The notes under the pieces are model-generated. The model saw nothing but the letters and a program-made list of their open reading frames with translations. It was not told where the DNA came from and did no database searches. Positions 1 to 12,829 of a stretch of DNA of 64,000 bases are shown in pieces (within the stretch, counting starts at the first letter, position 1; each line of letters begins with the position of its first letter). Made by a program: the position numbers and the translations under genes. The stretch comes from Berghia stephanieae (taxonomy: Eukaryota > Mollusca > Gastropoda > Nudibranchia > Aeolidiidae). Location of the stretch: the NCBI GenBank assembly GCA_034508935.3, contig CM067455.1:14463604-14527603 (forward strand), read 5' to 3'.

Positions 1-439
1 GGACTATCATATGGAATCTTCAGGCAACGCTAGTGGGGGCCAACAAAAAATATAGAAAATTTACACCAAAGTAACAGCAGGAGCATTATATGGCAAGATC
101 TACCTTTTTAAAGAGTGATTGTGAATTCTGGGTCCAAAAAAAAATTTAATGATTGGTATTATCAGCAGTGAATAGGAGTAGCCAAGAAACGGAAAGGATG
201 AGTAGTTAGATATTCTAAAAACTGACCTTATAGTGATTGATTCAGGATGATTTCTTTAGAAGCTTGATTAATGAATGTACATGTAAAGTGATGATGAAGA
301 TGAGGGTGACCAATTAGATGAAGGGGAAAGGAGATGTACAATATCAACAAAGGGAGGTAATCTGCGGAGGATGATCCCAAGAAAAATAAGAATACCAAAA
401 TATCTACTAAAGGATGCACTACATAGTTGTTGTAATTAG

Positions 440-735
440 GATCTCTCGAATTTATTAATTTTTTGAACACTATTTCATCCCTATAAGGGACGATCGGTCT
501 GCCAGGTAGAATTTTCATTGGAACACCTGCAGACCAATGTCTTTCACAAATAACAAATTTTGTCGGATGTGGCTCAATATCATCACGAGGATGGATTTGT
601 TTAACCATATTTATCGGTCTGGTTCCTCTTTATAGGCAATCTGAACACACAACATTTGTTGGCTTTATTGTAGTTACCATTGTAATTCGCAACATCACAA
701 TTTTCCCCATCTTGAATTTGCTAACAAATCACGTC
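440..735 (-). pseudogene. Degenerate THAP-like zinc-finger fragment
   Basis: Minus-strand frames show the end of a THAP-type C2CH module: CERHW followed by a Gly-rich turn, Pro-Tyr and a Val-Phe ending. A neighbouring frame (about 610-735) carries two Cys and VFRLP, as at the start of such modules. The two halves are in different frames and separated by a stop, so this copy is broken or is split by an unseen intron. THAP modules occur in P-element-like DNA transposases and in host proteins derived from them; which applies here cannot be told. No continuation of the protein is seen. Confidence 0.4.
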
Positions 736-784
736 CATGAACATCAGACCCACAAGAGGCAAAAGTTCATGTGAGAAAAAACAT

Positions 785-905
785 TCAGAGTACTGGTTCA
801 TTCAATATAGTCAATGGAGTAGCATCAAATTCATAGTTCCATTCCATTCCATATTCATAGAGTTAATTAATAACGTAACATATCAGATCAATATATATTC
901 AGAGT
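785..905. repeat. Isolated unit of the 2240-2660 repeat
   Basis: A stretch with the order 'gttcattca', 'tcaatggagtagcatca', 'catagttcc', 'catagagtt', 'cagatcaat' and 'tatattcagagt' that recurs three times at 2240-2660. It is a single diverged copy. Confidence 0.6.
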
Positions 906-1018
906 ACAATAGTCGGATTTTTAATAAGGGGCGCGTCTTTTTCTTCCTTTTCTCAGCTAGCTGTTCACGATGCACAGCTGCAAATATTTGTATGAAACTC
1001 TGGATCATTTTGTCTTAA

Positions 1019-2230
1019 TAAAAATGTTTTATCACGACTTTTAAAAAAATACAATAGGAAAGTATTTCGCTTATTACAGCTATATTAAAATCGATAACGG
1101 GTAAGGATCTGAACTAAAAAATGATTTATAGTGTCGAAATTATGATTTTCCGCTTATCCATTTTGAAAGAATTTGTTAAAATGGAATGTTCAGTTAATTG
1201 AAACTTATATGATGTTCGTACAGAATCTGAATATGAAGGAACGACAGACAAGTTTACATTTTATAACAATCAATATACGTGTTTGATGAATAAAAATAAA
1301 AGTGAACATTACGCACTTCTAACATTATTTTGAGTTCAAAGTTTTGAGAAATAGCTTGGTATTTATGCCAAAGAGGATTACATAAATTTAATGTAGACCA
1401 GTCAAAAGTAGAAATTCATCAATTTATGATACAGTGTTTCCACAAAATGTGCTTGTGTTCAACAACAATAACATGCAAAACTCAGAGTTGATTGTGAAAT
1501 TCCAATTCCATAGATGTCCTCTTTAATGACTTATCGATAGATACAAGTAGACTTCTTTTCGCAGCTTTACGAGAAAGGAACCGATAGAGATTCCGTATCA
1601 TATCGTATTGTTTAAGAGCTTATAGGTTTAAAAGAAAACTTTAAATGCTGTGTGAATCGGTCATGCATAGATACAATTTTTCAAAGTTAAATATAAACAT
1701 TCAATGTTAATTTGACAATTTTGAGTATTTAATCACTAGTTCAAATAAGTTAAAACTAGAGATTCATATCAGTCTTCGGTATTTGCGACATGATGTAAAT
1801 AAAAAGCAATAAATTATAAAGTCAAAATTGGATGCAAACTACATAAGTTGTTACTTTATGTTAAAGTGTTTTGCTTTTATTCGGAAAATAGTAATTTTTG
1901 TAATAGTATGATGTGAACTCATAACCACTAGCCGGAACTACTGTGTCACACGATTTTTTTGAAAAACGATGAAGTCATCTCTTACTTTGTGGTGCGAAAC
2001 TGTTTAAATATTTAGCAGTGTAAAATCTCTAATTGTATGACAGCGGTTTTAAAGTGGCTTTTTATAGGTCGTGAAGAAGAAATGTTTTTTGTGTGATATG
2101 GCATCACAATTCAATACGGACCAAAATCTTAATTCAGTTAAGAGAAATTGATTCGGAGGTTGACACAAAGTTTTGCAACTTTTGATAGGGGGACATCTTA
2201 GAAAAACTAGAAAAACATGCGCCATTCAAA
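1019..2230. other. AT-rich stretch without recognised features
   Basis: No exon-like open frame with splice sites, no RNA gene and no recognised repeat was seen here on either strand. Confidence 0.5.
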
Positions 2231-2239
2231 ACACATCTG

Positions 2240-2660
2240 ACTACTATAGTTCATTCCTTACAGTACAGTCACAATGAGTAGCATCAGAATCAGATCCATA
2301 GTTCCCTTCCATAGTCATAGAGTTGTTTAATAGAGTCTCATCTTAGATCAATGAGACAAAACTATATATTCAGACTACTAGTTCATTCCTTTCAGTCAAT
2401 GGAGTAGATCAGATCCATAATTCCTTTCCATAGTCACAGAGATAATAGTAATAGAGTGAGTGAGTGTAAGGAAGTGTAACTGTAACAACAACAGTAACAT
2501 CTCAGATCAATGAGGCAAAACTATATATTAAGAGTCTTAGTTGCTAGTCCCATACGATTGACAGTCATATCAGCAACACCAGATCCATGTAATGGGCATA
2601 ACTATATATTCAGAGTCAGAGTCCAAGTTCCATCATATATGATTATGATATGGTAATATA
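2240..2660. repeat. Degenerate tandem repeat, about 125 bp units
   Basis: Three imperfect units share 'gttcattcctt', 'cagatccata', 'ccatagtca', 'cagatcaatgag' and 'aactatatatt'. A fourth copy stands alone at 785-905. Confidence 0.65.
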
Positions 2661-2954
2661 TCAGTATCAGACCCACTAACTAGCAACTTCTAGGTAGTAG
2701 AAATAAGGACTGTTCAAGATAAAGTTGTGAAGTTGACGTGACAAGCAAAGGGGCCCTCTAGACTTATACACTAGACTAAAACAATAAAGTCAATATTTGT
2801 CAGTTAACCATATAGAAAAAATATATAAATATATAAAGCCGCAGGCCATAATTCATAATAAAATAAGGAACAGTAATCCGATTCGGATTCCGAATCAGGC
2901 GGAGTCTGATTCTGATTATCTGTGCGACTCGACAGAACAAGCTAGACAAGAAAT

Positions 2955-3038
2955 TTTCTCTCCTGCACCCGGGATTGAGCTCGGTCCCTTCCCTTTGCGC
3001 GTGAAGCGAGTGCTCTACCAACTGAGCTATTGATAACC
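2955..3038 (-). repeat. tRNA-Val-like SINE head, fragment
   Basis: Read on the minus strand it has AGCTCAGTTGGTAGAGCACT followed by a TTCACGC anticodon region. This is the head of the SINE family best seen at 7085 and 43285. Only the promoter part remains. Confidence 0.6.
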
Positions 3039-3149
3039 GAACCGAAAATAATTTAGTTAGGTCAGTAATTATTCGTCTTATTGTTGTTGTTGTTATTGAT
3101 GCTTTATCAATTATTTCCATTCATTGTAATTAATTATCTTTGAAAAAAA

Positions 3150-3350
3150 TGGGACAGCGTGGCTCAGCGATACGGTCTTTGCAGTTAATTCAACCGCCGC
3201 GCTGTATAGCCTTGAGCAAGTCACCTAGCCCTATTTCACTTTGTGGCGCTGCACTGCGGCTGACGTCTGGGTTATTCCAGTCTTCCCTTGGAATAGACCA
3301 AAAAGACAAAAAAACCCATGGGGATGAATAAAGAGAATTTATTATATTTT
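3150..3350 (+). mobile_element. CORE-like SINE, copy 1
   Basis: The head has GTGGCTCAGCGATACGGTCT. The body contains 'ccttgagcaagtcacctagc', close by eye to the CORE-SINE/MIR core. The 3' end is 'gaataaagagaatttatt'. Relatives lie at 7415 and 10695. Confidence 0.65.
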
Positions 3351-3954
3351 ATTGAATAAATTAGCTTTGAAACAGAATACACAAGTTGTTTCTTAATTTA
3401 TTTATTCATATATTAACTGAGACGTCTCGTTATGATTGTTGTAATTGAAATGTTCGTGTTCATGAGATGTTAGCAAAGGCATATAATGGAAAGCAGCAGT
3501 CATGACGTCAAAATTTCCTCTCTTCCAGTTCAAAACTCCTTGGAATAAGATCAATAGTCTGATGTCACGTCCGCCCAGCAACGAGCAGCTTGGTTCTAAA
3601 CAAAGAAAATAGGTACTTTTCATTCTTCATGCTGGCTAGAACTTTTTCACATGCCATGCGATCAGAATGTATAAAAGTCAAAATATGATCAGATTTATAA
3701 ATATTCTTCTCCTCTGGATACACTTTTTTACTCGTCGGAGAAGTGTTTCATAAGTGCGTCCGCCATTGTTCCGATAGTTTAGAACCAGTTACTAAGTTAC
3801 TATGCATCATTACGAGGGAAGTGACATCAAGACTGTTGAAGCCTATTGTGTAATCAGTCATCGAGACAAGGAAAAATCAATGAACATAGGGTTACAGATT
3901 GAATCAGAAGTTGGCATCAAATCTACTTTTAGTAGTAGGATGTATATGCAGATT

Positions 3955-4290
<336 letters not shown>

Positions 4291-4393
4291 ACTTTATTCA
4301 TCCAAAAAAATGAAAATTCGTTTACAGACGTGGCATGCATAAAAATGTATAAACACAAAGTTGAGTATCTATGGCGACAATGTATACATATAT

Positions 4394-4507
<114 letters not shown>

Positions 4508-4567
4508 GCGTCGCTATTCCAAAAACCAAAACAACCTCTTTTGGAAAACAATATTATTTTTAATATA

Positions 4568-4853
4568 GAAAACGGTAAGTGATGCCTGAAGCCTGTGGTC
4601 GTGAAAATACTAACGAAAGGGTGAAAATGGAGAGGCTTCGTATAGGAACGATATAGGCAATGGACGTTTATGTTACAAACCCTTCTGTACAGACGAGACA
4701 AGTTATTTTGCATTCTATTTTATTTTATTAATTTGTTTTCCATGTTAATTTGTGTATTATTGTGCTGACGAAGGGTTTGTACCCGAAACGCCAATTGTCT
4801 GTATCGTTCCTATACGAAGCCTTTCCATTTTCACCCTTTCGTTAGTATTTTAA
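4568..4853. mobile_element. MITE family 1, copy 1
   Basis: Terminal inverted repeats: left 'actaacgaaagggtgaaaat' with 'ggcttcgtataggaacgat', and their complement at 4804-4850. The interior holds 'gacgaagggtttgtacccg'. It has no coding capacity. Further copies are at 23082 and 55149. Confidence 0.75.
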
Positions 4854-5119
4854 ATATACCGCTGGGACAAACTCAACCCTTATTTATATGATGTGATATA
4901 TGAAACGGTTTGCTAAAGCACATTAGAGAAATGTCCTTTTTTGTCAATTAAAAAAACAAACAACCATAAACAAATAAAAGAAACAAAACAAACGCACCTT
5001 ATGGGCTACAGTTTTTAGTTACCTAAAGCTTCTTTGAGTTGGATTTTTATATTCTTTATATGACCATTAGTGTTCATGTCTTAAGCTAAGATAATCAGAT
5101 TTTAATTCTTAAAGTGAGT

Positions 5120-5385
<266 letters not shown>

Positions 5386-6864
5386 TACTACTACTATTAA
5401 TCTCCATCATAAACGACCCTCAGCTCACGCTCATTTTCCTGCCAGAATGTAAAATTAACGTCCACATTAGAATAGCTTATATCAAGTTGTGGTCTTGACT
5501 CCCTCAAGCAATTTTTAAGAGCAGTATTTGATAAAATATATAAAACAAAGGGGAAAATGACATTGGTTTATTGTGAAGGAATACTTTAAATGCACAATGA
5601 ATCGGGAAATTTGTGAGGATGACAAATAAAACAATATCGCTATTGTGGAAAATGACAACTGGCACTGGCAACTGGCAACTCTATAACTAATAACTGAAAA
5701 CACGGACACGTTGAGTTTCTTGAGGTTATAACTTATTTTACTTTTATTTTTCAATGTTCATCTAATTACTCGACATGTTTCTTCTACACTCACAGTATTA
5801 TCAAATCGTAATTTATTTATTTGTATTTATACAAGGTAAGATTTATATTAGCATTCTATAATATTTTGAGTGTCATTGTCACATTGTCTGGGTACGAAAA
5901 AAAAAAAAAAAGACACGGCAAGAGTGGTGCGCATTTTGATTGATACCATTTATTATTGTCTTTATCGCCATTCACACAATTTGTTGGAAGGTATAATTGC
6001 TGTACATAACTGCTCAGGTTAGTAATTAACAATACAAAGAAACATTGAAACACATTAAAAACATTTACGAAGAACTTGGCCGCGTTTGCTATTTCGTCAT
6101 TTCGTCAGTGACTCGTACACCGCACAAACTTACCGTGTTCTTGTCACCTGGAACGATTGATTACGGGTATAATATGACTCCATGGCAATAAAACAGTTTT
6201 GTCGTAAAGTCGAGAAATACATTTACTGTGATGCATCGTTTGCTAAATCTTAACTAAGTTAAATATGTTATTGTGAGAGTCCGCGCGTGGGCCTTTCTAT
6301 ATCATAATCACACGGACCGCGGGCTTTCACAAGGCCAACAGTTACATCATAAACAAAATAAAGCTGTTACTCCTTTTTTAAAGCTCCTCAAGATAAAACA
6401 AAAAACAACCCAAAAAATAACCCACAAAAACTACGGATACAACTAGTTTTATAATGCTGCAAGCGAAGTTTAAATAAATGTTTCTATTATAAACACGTTT
6501 TGAAGCCGTTCCTTTACCTCGAGGACCATACGGAAGGCATCATCAATGCTCAATTCCGGTTGATAGCTTTGGTAACCCGCCATTATTTTTGAGATTGTAA
6601 AACTACCTGCGGTATTAACAAAATACCCCCCTTTCCCACATCCTCTCACCCCCTTTGGAAAAGTTTATCTTGTTATAAGTTCGAACTTCCTAATGTCATG
6701 CAGATATGTTTTTTTCTCATCTACAATCATTTCTCATTTCTCTTAATGTTAATTAAACTCTAATTCTTGTATATTTATTATATTTGCTTTGCCTGGATAC
6801 TGGTAAACATCTTTATTTTATTCTGTATTCCAGTGCTTGTTGACTATTGTTTACTTTATTCCAG
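5386..6864. other. AT-rich stretch without recognised features
   Basis: Nothing supported was seen. Open frames here are short, lack protein-like composition and lack paired splice sites. Confidence 0.45.
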
Positions 6865-6992
6865 GTGATATGTTCAGAAAATTCAAATTTTGGGGAGCAC
6901 ACCCATCTTTTTATTTTAACACAATGTACACACTGTGCAATATCTCTCCTGCAAAGTCAGGGGATTTTTATTGCAATAAGTTACTTAGATGG
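6865..6992 (+). CDS. Possible Ig-like domain exon
   Basis: It lies between ttattccag and a gtgata donor, entered in phase 1, as is usual for Ig exons. The peptide ends with MYTLCNISPAKSGDFYCNK, resembling the last strands of an Ig fold (hydrophobic-x-Ile, then Ser-Gly-x-Tyr-x-Cys). Ig modules precede FN3 modules in several RPTP classes. Its out-phase (0) does not match the next exon called (phase 1), so an exon between them is missing or this one is false. Confidence 0.35.
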
Positions 6993-7084
6993 GTGATAAT
7001 AATCATAAATTTGACACTGAACATCAGTTAGCAAAGTCATGTGTAAAACAGTATTGGCTATATGTAATTGAATGTTTTAAGAAA

Positions 7085-7345
7085 GAGGCCACAATAGCTT
7101 AGTTGTTAGGGCACTCACTTCACACGCAATGGAATTGTGATGGATCTCGGGTAATGTTGAGGGTTTTTTTTAACTTCCCAGTTCAGCCAGCTGTATTTGG
7201 GTGGCTGGGTCTGTTAGATCTGGCAAAAAGTACTTTGCAATAGATTGGCATCATATCCAAAGGGTAGCAAGCAATTGCTACTGTCCGTTCAATGCTATAG
7301 AAACTGAGATAAACTCTGAGGACTGCTTTGTTCTATGAGAGCTAA
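7085..7345 (+). mobile_element. tRNA-Val-like SINE
   Basis: The head 'agcttagttgttagggcact' with 'cttcacacgcaa' matches the D-arm and CAC anticodon region of tRNA-Val by eye. The body holds 'gggtctgttagatctggca', 'actttgcaatagattggcat' and 'agggtagcaagcaattgcta', which define the family across the window. Confidence 0.7.
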
Positions 7346-7414
7346 TGACTTGGCTCATATGGACTGTTGTCAGATAAGTCATTTTGATGTGCATTATATA
7401 TAAACGTCTTTATG

Positions 7415-7640
7415 ATCTGACAGCGTGGCTCAGTGGTGCGGCCTTCGCTTCGTACCCGAAAGGCATTGAGTTCAATCACCCTCCACTGCGCTGTGTGATC
7501 TTGAGCTAGTCATCTTGCCTTAGCTCATTTTGCGACGCTGCATGGCAGTTGATGCCTGGGTTATTTCAGTCTTACCTATGAATAGACCCTAGAGACAAAT
7601 TTCCCCTTTCGGATAAATAAAGGGAATTTTATTTTTTATT
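7415..7640 (+). mobile_element. CORE-like SINE, copy 2
   Basis: The head is GCGTGGCTCAGTGGTGCGG. The core contains 'gatcttgagctagtcatctt' and 'gcgacgctgcatggcagttg'. The 3' end is 'gataaataaagggaatttta'. It is more complete than the copy at 3150. Confidence 0.7.
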
Positions 7641-8275
7641 TTATTTATTTATTTTAAGATATGCCAATAATAGGCATTCGATCAAGGATAAGCATAATCC
7701 ACATCAAACAAGTGTCTGATATATTTAAAAGAGGAAATAGGGTTTTATTACCTTGCTAAAGAAAAAAAAAATGATTGTGTCTGAATTGGAACTCAAACAT
7801 ACATGGGTTTTCCTAGAATAATGAAGACTTCTTTTTTTAAAAATCCTACAACACATTGACTCAATTCAAAAAGTAAAAATATGATCTGCACCTTAGTGCA
7901 CCCATTGAGTTTAGTCTACAGATTGTGGATTTAGCAATTGGGGAAAAGAGGAGGGTTTCCTGAATAGATTATTACACCTCGTTCATGATAGGAAATAGAA
8001 TAAATATATATATATAAATAAAAGCTCAACCGAAGTGGGTAGTAATAGGCCCTAAAACATGTATATCCATAAATGTGGGTAGGTTTGGGAATGGATCAAG
8101 GTATGCAAGGTAAACTTATATGAAGTTAATGATTAATAATCCATGTTGAATCATATGCTAAAAAAGAGAAAGAATGACGAACAGAGGTTTTTATAACTGG
8201 TCTGGCGTCACAAACACACACAAGAAGAAATAACACACAACAGACTCACAGTGCTTCACAACATGAAAACAGATC
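7641..8275. other. Non-coding stretch, nothing recognised
   Basis: AT-rich with a short (TA)n at about 8006. No exon or repeat family was identified. Confidence 0.45.
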
Positions 8276-8279
8276 TCAA

Positions 8280-8540
8280 TAATAACGCCTTACCTTAATT
8301 CTTCTCTCAGTGCCAGGATGTGCAAAAGGCCTGAACAGTTTCCCTCTATTTGTTCTGGCCCCTTGCTTTAGTTCTTGCTCGTTGCCTGGAGTATACTGTG
8401 TTAGCTTCTTTTCTTTCCCTCTCCACCATTCTGCACCATGTTGTTTTTGGGCGTCTCTTTCTCTCCTCCTGGTGTCCATCCATCACAGTCAGGAAAAACA
8501 AACCAGAACACAATAAATATGTTCCCAACAAGGGCAAACT
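8280..8540 (-). mobile_element. Non-LTR (LINE) fragment, C-terminal end of RT protein
   Basis: A minus-strand frame reads ERKRRPKTTWCRMVERERKE, then a basic A-x-x-R region. This is the R-RPKTTW motif found at the C-terminus of many LINE reverse-transcriptase proteins. Only about 80 codons remain and no RT core is present: a dead fragment. Confidence 0.6.
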
Positions 8541-8640
8541 TATGAAAGTTTATTCTATTATAAGAGATGATCATCATTTCATTGAGCAGTGCTATTATAG
8601 ATAGCACTTAGGCTGCCTTCAGAGCCTTAGCGGCTTTAAC

Positions 8641-8693
8641 TTCCAAACAACAACTACCCCCCACCCCCCACCCCCCCCCCCCCCCCCCCCCCC
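8641..8693. repeat. Long poly-C run
   Basis: A nearly uninterrupted run of cytosines about 35 bases long, one of more than ten long C or G runs in the window. Confidence 0.95.
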
Positions 8694-9476
8694 TCTGCAC
8701 ACAAAATTTACCTGCTCTTTTAATAGCTTTTCACTATGCCATAAATTGGGATGAAACTTAAAATCAGGGGAATGTAAGTAATAAAGGAGAATGTTTCTCC
8801 TTTACACTGTTTTTGTGTGTGGCTGTCATTCTGAGGATTTGAGCCGAATTTGACACTCGGACAGTCTGCCCTTAGGAAAGACAACTTGCATACTTATATA
8901 TCTGACCTCCATTGCAGTGATTTTGGAAACTGGGTCTGTTAGAACATGTAATTTGTGATAGACTAGCATCCTTTTCAAAGTGTAATATTGTTACTTTCGG
9001 TTTAACACTACATATACCGGACTCCATGGACCTTTTGGCTCCAAAGAACAACATTCTTTTTTCATTTTATACTGGCATTTAATATCAAAACAATAATAAT
9101 AATAATAAAATCAGCCTGGCTGCATTGTTTTGGGCAACCTGAAGTTGTCTCACTTTTTATTTTTTTATATTGGCAATGATGGAGTTACTGTAATCTAACT
9201 TTGATGAAACAAGAGAGTTAAGTAAAAGTTCTGCAATACGTTTTGCAGTAAATGACAAAATTTGCTAATTTTCTTCATTTCTATGTACATACATTTTAGA
9301 GGGTTATTTACATGACTAGTCAATAGAGAGCCCTTGATCAATAGAAACACCAAGGTATTTTGCTTGCGAGGAAATATCAATGGTACTATTGCCGAAAGTA
9401 TTCAGCGATCTGTTTGCGTTTTGAAGAATAAAAAAGGAGTCTAACTTGTATTGTATTACACTGTATTGTATCATAG

Positions 9477-9680
9477 GCAATTTAACACATTTGAGATACA
9501 GACGTCACCTTATGGAAAGTCTTGGTGCTGATGGTAATGTTCAGGAAAGAAGTACTACTTCAGCACCACAGTCATCGGCAAGCATTTCTCGTATTATTCA
9601 GGAAAATCAAATATTGATGAGCACTTCCTCTGAGGAACTCTTAGTTACAAAACATCACGGCTACCCAACTCTCCCAACTG
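9477..9680 (+). CDS. RPTP exon 1 (linker before first FN3)
   Basis: The exon ends at actg|gtaagt in phase 1 and joins in frame to the exon at 11298. The peptide is Ser/Thr-rich (ERSTTSAPQSSASISRIIQE) and has no fold I recognise; it is probably a linker. The acceptor at tatcatag is weak and the true start may be a little downstream. This is the most 5' exon whose frame links to the rest. Confidence 0.5.
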
Positions 9681-9759
9681 GTAAGTTATTTTTTAAAATG
9701 TTGGAATGCTGTATGAACTCTGATGCAGCTAAACAGCAGCATTGCTGGCTTTCCATTGC

Positions 9760-10068
9760 AGCTATGTGGTCTTGTGGTACAACGCATGCCTTTGGATCGG
9801 AAGGTCCTGGATTCGAGTCCTGCTCTCAGCGGCGCATAATTTATTGAGTCCTTGAAAAATGCTCTTTACTCACATTCTCTCACAGTTCTCGGGTGTAAAA
9901 TGCATAGCTGGCCGTTAACAGCATTGGATCTGTCGGAAATAATTGTAATTTCCCCTAACAGACATCATGTCTCATCTGACATGTTAAGCTTAGCTGTTTT
10001 CTAGGGACCCCCTGTAAAGTGCTTTGAGCATGTCTAGTAGATATTTTGCTATATATTAAAGCTTTTTT
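9760..10068 (+). mobile_element. tRNA-Pro-like SINE
   Basis: The head reads GCTATGTGGTCTTGTGGTA, then GATCGGAAGGTCCTGGATTC, close by eye to tRNA-Pro. The body has 'gagtccttg', 'ctctttactcacattctctc' and 'ggtgtaaaatg'. The tail is 'taaagtgctttgagc'. It lies in the intron after exon 1. Confidence 0.8.
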
Positions 10069-10694
10069 TGTTGTTGTTTTTTTTTCCTTCCCCTATGACA
10101 AAATCAAAAGGCGTTTAGCTTGACAGTATGACAACAGTGATGATTCTAATACTTAGATTCTGGGATTGTTTCCTCAGGCAAAGCAATTTAGTCACATGAC
10201 CCTGCTCAACTCCAGTATGAATGAGTTCTTAGGTAGTAAATGATTACAGTAAAAAGAGTAATAAAACAAAGGGTGTTCAACAGGTGACTTGAACTTTATT
10301 AAATAAGGTAACAATGGCTCCAATGGTCTGAAAAGAGAAGTTTCAATTCCTGGTCTGGAATTTATATGCGAGAAATTATTAAAAACCCTTTGTGGTCAAC
10401 TTTAAAAAAAACATAAACAGCTAAGGAAAAATTATATATATATATAATAAACCAGGCCATAGTCGACCACACATTTTTCTTCTGGCCTCCTTGTTCTTAC
10501 ATGGATCAATCAAACAGATGATATGGTAGGGAGTATTTTGTGTTTGACTAATATCCTGTTTAGAGAAAAGCAAGCAATTGCTCCTGTAAACAGTACAATG
10601 TCGTGTCTTGTAACAAAAATCAAGCAGTGTTGGTCATGGTCTGGACATTGACCAGATGGGTGGCAGTGATACCAAAATTTTTGCCTTAGCATTA

Positions 10695-10925
10695 TGTCCG
10701 AGGGAAGCAGCATGGTACAGGGGTATCATCTTTGATATGTACCAAAAGGTACCAAGTACCAAGTTCAAATCTCTATTGCGCTGTGCGGCTTTGAGCAAGT
10801 CACCTCAATCTAGCTCACTTTGCGGCACTGCACTGTGGATGACACCTGGGTTATTCCAGTCTTCTCTTGGAATAAACTGTTAAGAATACTTTCCGAAGGG
10901 GATGAATAAAGGGAATTTATTTTTA
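10695..10925 (+). mobile_element. CORE-like SINE, copy 3
   Basis: It carries 'ctttgagcaagtcacctcaa', 'tttgcggcactgcactg' and 'ggttattccagtcttctctt', with the family 3' end 'gaataaagggaatttat'. A short internal repeat of 'ggtacc' disturbs the head. Confidence 0.7.
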
Positions 10926-11297
10926 AATAATAAAAAAAGTACTTTATACGCATTACCCCACTCAACTCAGGCAGTGATGGATATTGTAAATGCTAGATGA
11001 ATAACAGACAATGTATATATAGTTTAAAATGAAAACTTGGTACCATATGGTTGCTTGGTGAACAAATGAGCCATCGTGAATTGCATTTGACATGGTGCAA
11101 TCTGTAGAAATGCACTATACAAATGTTCGTATTTATTTTCAAATTTTATTCAAATTTTGGCTCCAAGAATTTGCTTTCAATGAAATATAACCTGTCCTTA
11201 TTAATGCCTTTAGTTTCTTTTTGTAATGATATATGTATAAAACATAATGAGATCAACAGATAATGAGATCATATTATATTCTATTTTTCCGTTTAAG
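10926..11297. other. Intron sequence, nothing recognised
   Basis: Plain AT-rich intron. The last bases form the acceptor of exon 2. Confidence 0.6.
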
Positions 11298-11467
11298 GGA
11301 GTCAAATGTTTACCCACCTTGAGTTGAAGAGAAAAGCAAGTCTTGGTCGACTTCAGGCATTCTGGGATATCAGCACATTCTATGCTGCAAGAAATGTCAC
11401 CTGTTGCCTGGCGTATGAGTATATCAAGATTGGGGACTGCGAAGTGATTGTAAATCCACACAGACAG
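11298..11467 (+). CDS. RPTP exon 2 (first half of FN3-1)
   Basis: Acceptor gtttaag, donor cag|gtttgt; phase 1 in, phase 0 out. The peptide has the Trp of an FN3 B-strand (LQAFWDISTFYAARNVTC) and then EYIKIGDCEVIV. Two adjacent cysteines are unusual for FN3. Together with exon 3 it makes one module split by a phase-0 intron. Confidence 0.8.
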
Positions 11468-12240
11468 GTTTGTCCCTTACTTTATTGTTTTGATCCCAGA
11501 GCTAGGACTGAGACTGATTAGGCCTTGGTAAGATTACTATTTTAACAGGCTGGAGGGTGTTTCTAAATAAAGCAAAAACTGCTTACAGATTCAAGGGATC
11601 TTGTTATCTGTTTTTCATAAAGATCTGAAAACGTTGAAGTCTTAGCTTTAAGCCTTATACTTTTTTTGGTCAAGTATAGGTCAACTATAAATATATCTTA
11701 ATTATTTGATAATGATATGTGTTACATTTCTCAAAATACTATGAATTAGATAAAGAGAATATAAAATTGTTTGCTTTTTGAAGGCGAAGAAGCAATGAAG
11801 GCATTGATTTTTACTCAAATTGTATAGATTAATCTTAAAATTTAGTTTTTTTAACAACATGTTCAGACAGACATAAAACCGTTGTGAGATGACAGGTTTT
11901 GATGATGTGAGGTTGGAATTTTCTGACTAAAACTATTTGTCAACCTATGACAGTTTTTAGGCTTCAGTGACAGTCAGTACCAGTTTTGAGGTCTCTACCT
12001 GATATCCTGACAGGTCATTCTCTGTATTTTGACCATCTCTGTCTTCTCTTAGTTCTTTGAGAATCAAATTATTTGACCGATCCAGGCTGTTCTTTCACCA
12101 ATTTCGATCGGGATATTCTCACAGATGTTTTGTAGAGGAAAAAGATTAAGTCCTCTAGATCACACCTTGTTGCATGGTTCAGAATGGTTCAATTTTTCAT
12201 GTGATCATTTATGTGACCTATTACAATAACGTTTAACAAA
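11468..12240. other. Intron sequence, nothing recognised
   Basis: AT-rich intron with no repeat family or exon seen. A C run follows at 12243. Confidence 0.55.
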
Positions 12241-12307
12241 ACTCCCCCCCCCCCCCTTTTTCAAAATAAAAGCAACCAAAAAAACAAAACGAAACACTAA
12301 AGAAACT

Positions 12308-12829
12308 TGCTTATAATTTGGTGGATAAAATATAGTCTGATCTTATCGGCTATTGGCAAGAACCGAACACTTTCAATATGACATGAAAAATTAAGCCATC
12401 AGTACTCTATGGCAGCAGCTTCTTATGGTTTTCACCGGGTTTGGATCAAATTTAGTCACACACCGGGGCGAGCAGCTCATGTGGCTCGTTGGCTCGATAC
12501 CCGGGATGGTCTCGTGACGGTCGACCGGGATTTACACCTTTGCCCTCCCGTGTGCCTCAAGCCCCCTCACCAACTGCAAGGTAAAGATCCACGAGGGGGT
12601 ACTCTATGGCAGTTATAATTTGGCAAGGTGTGATCTCCCTCCCACATTCAATCATTGTTTGTCTCACTCATAGAGTGAAATCGGCTGTCAAAAAACAGAT
12701 TATAACACATTATAACTGTCAAAGAGTGCAGTTGGCTTAATTGCATTCGTATCACACTGTGAAAGTGTTCGGTTCTTACCAACTTGCTGATAAGATCAAG
12801 CTATATTATATCTATCAAATTATAAGCAA
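12308..12829. mobile_element. MITE family 3 (about 65-bp inverted ends)
   Basis: The left end 'gcttataatttggtggataa' through 'gaaccgaacactttca' is answered at the right end by 'tgaaagtgttcggttcttac' through 'caaattataagca'. The GC-rich interior is bracketed by two copies of 'actctatggcag'. No transposase frame is present. A partial relative lies at 14110-14212. Confidence 0.75.

Noticed and set aside
3510-3645. Possible small exon after ttccag
   Set aside because: The only open frame ends in TAG at the putative donor, the peptide matches nothing, and it cannot be linked by phase.
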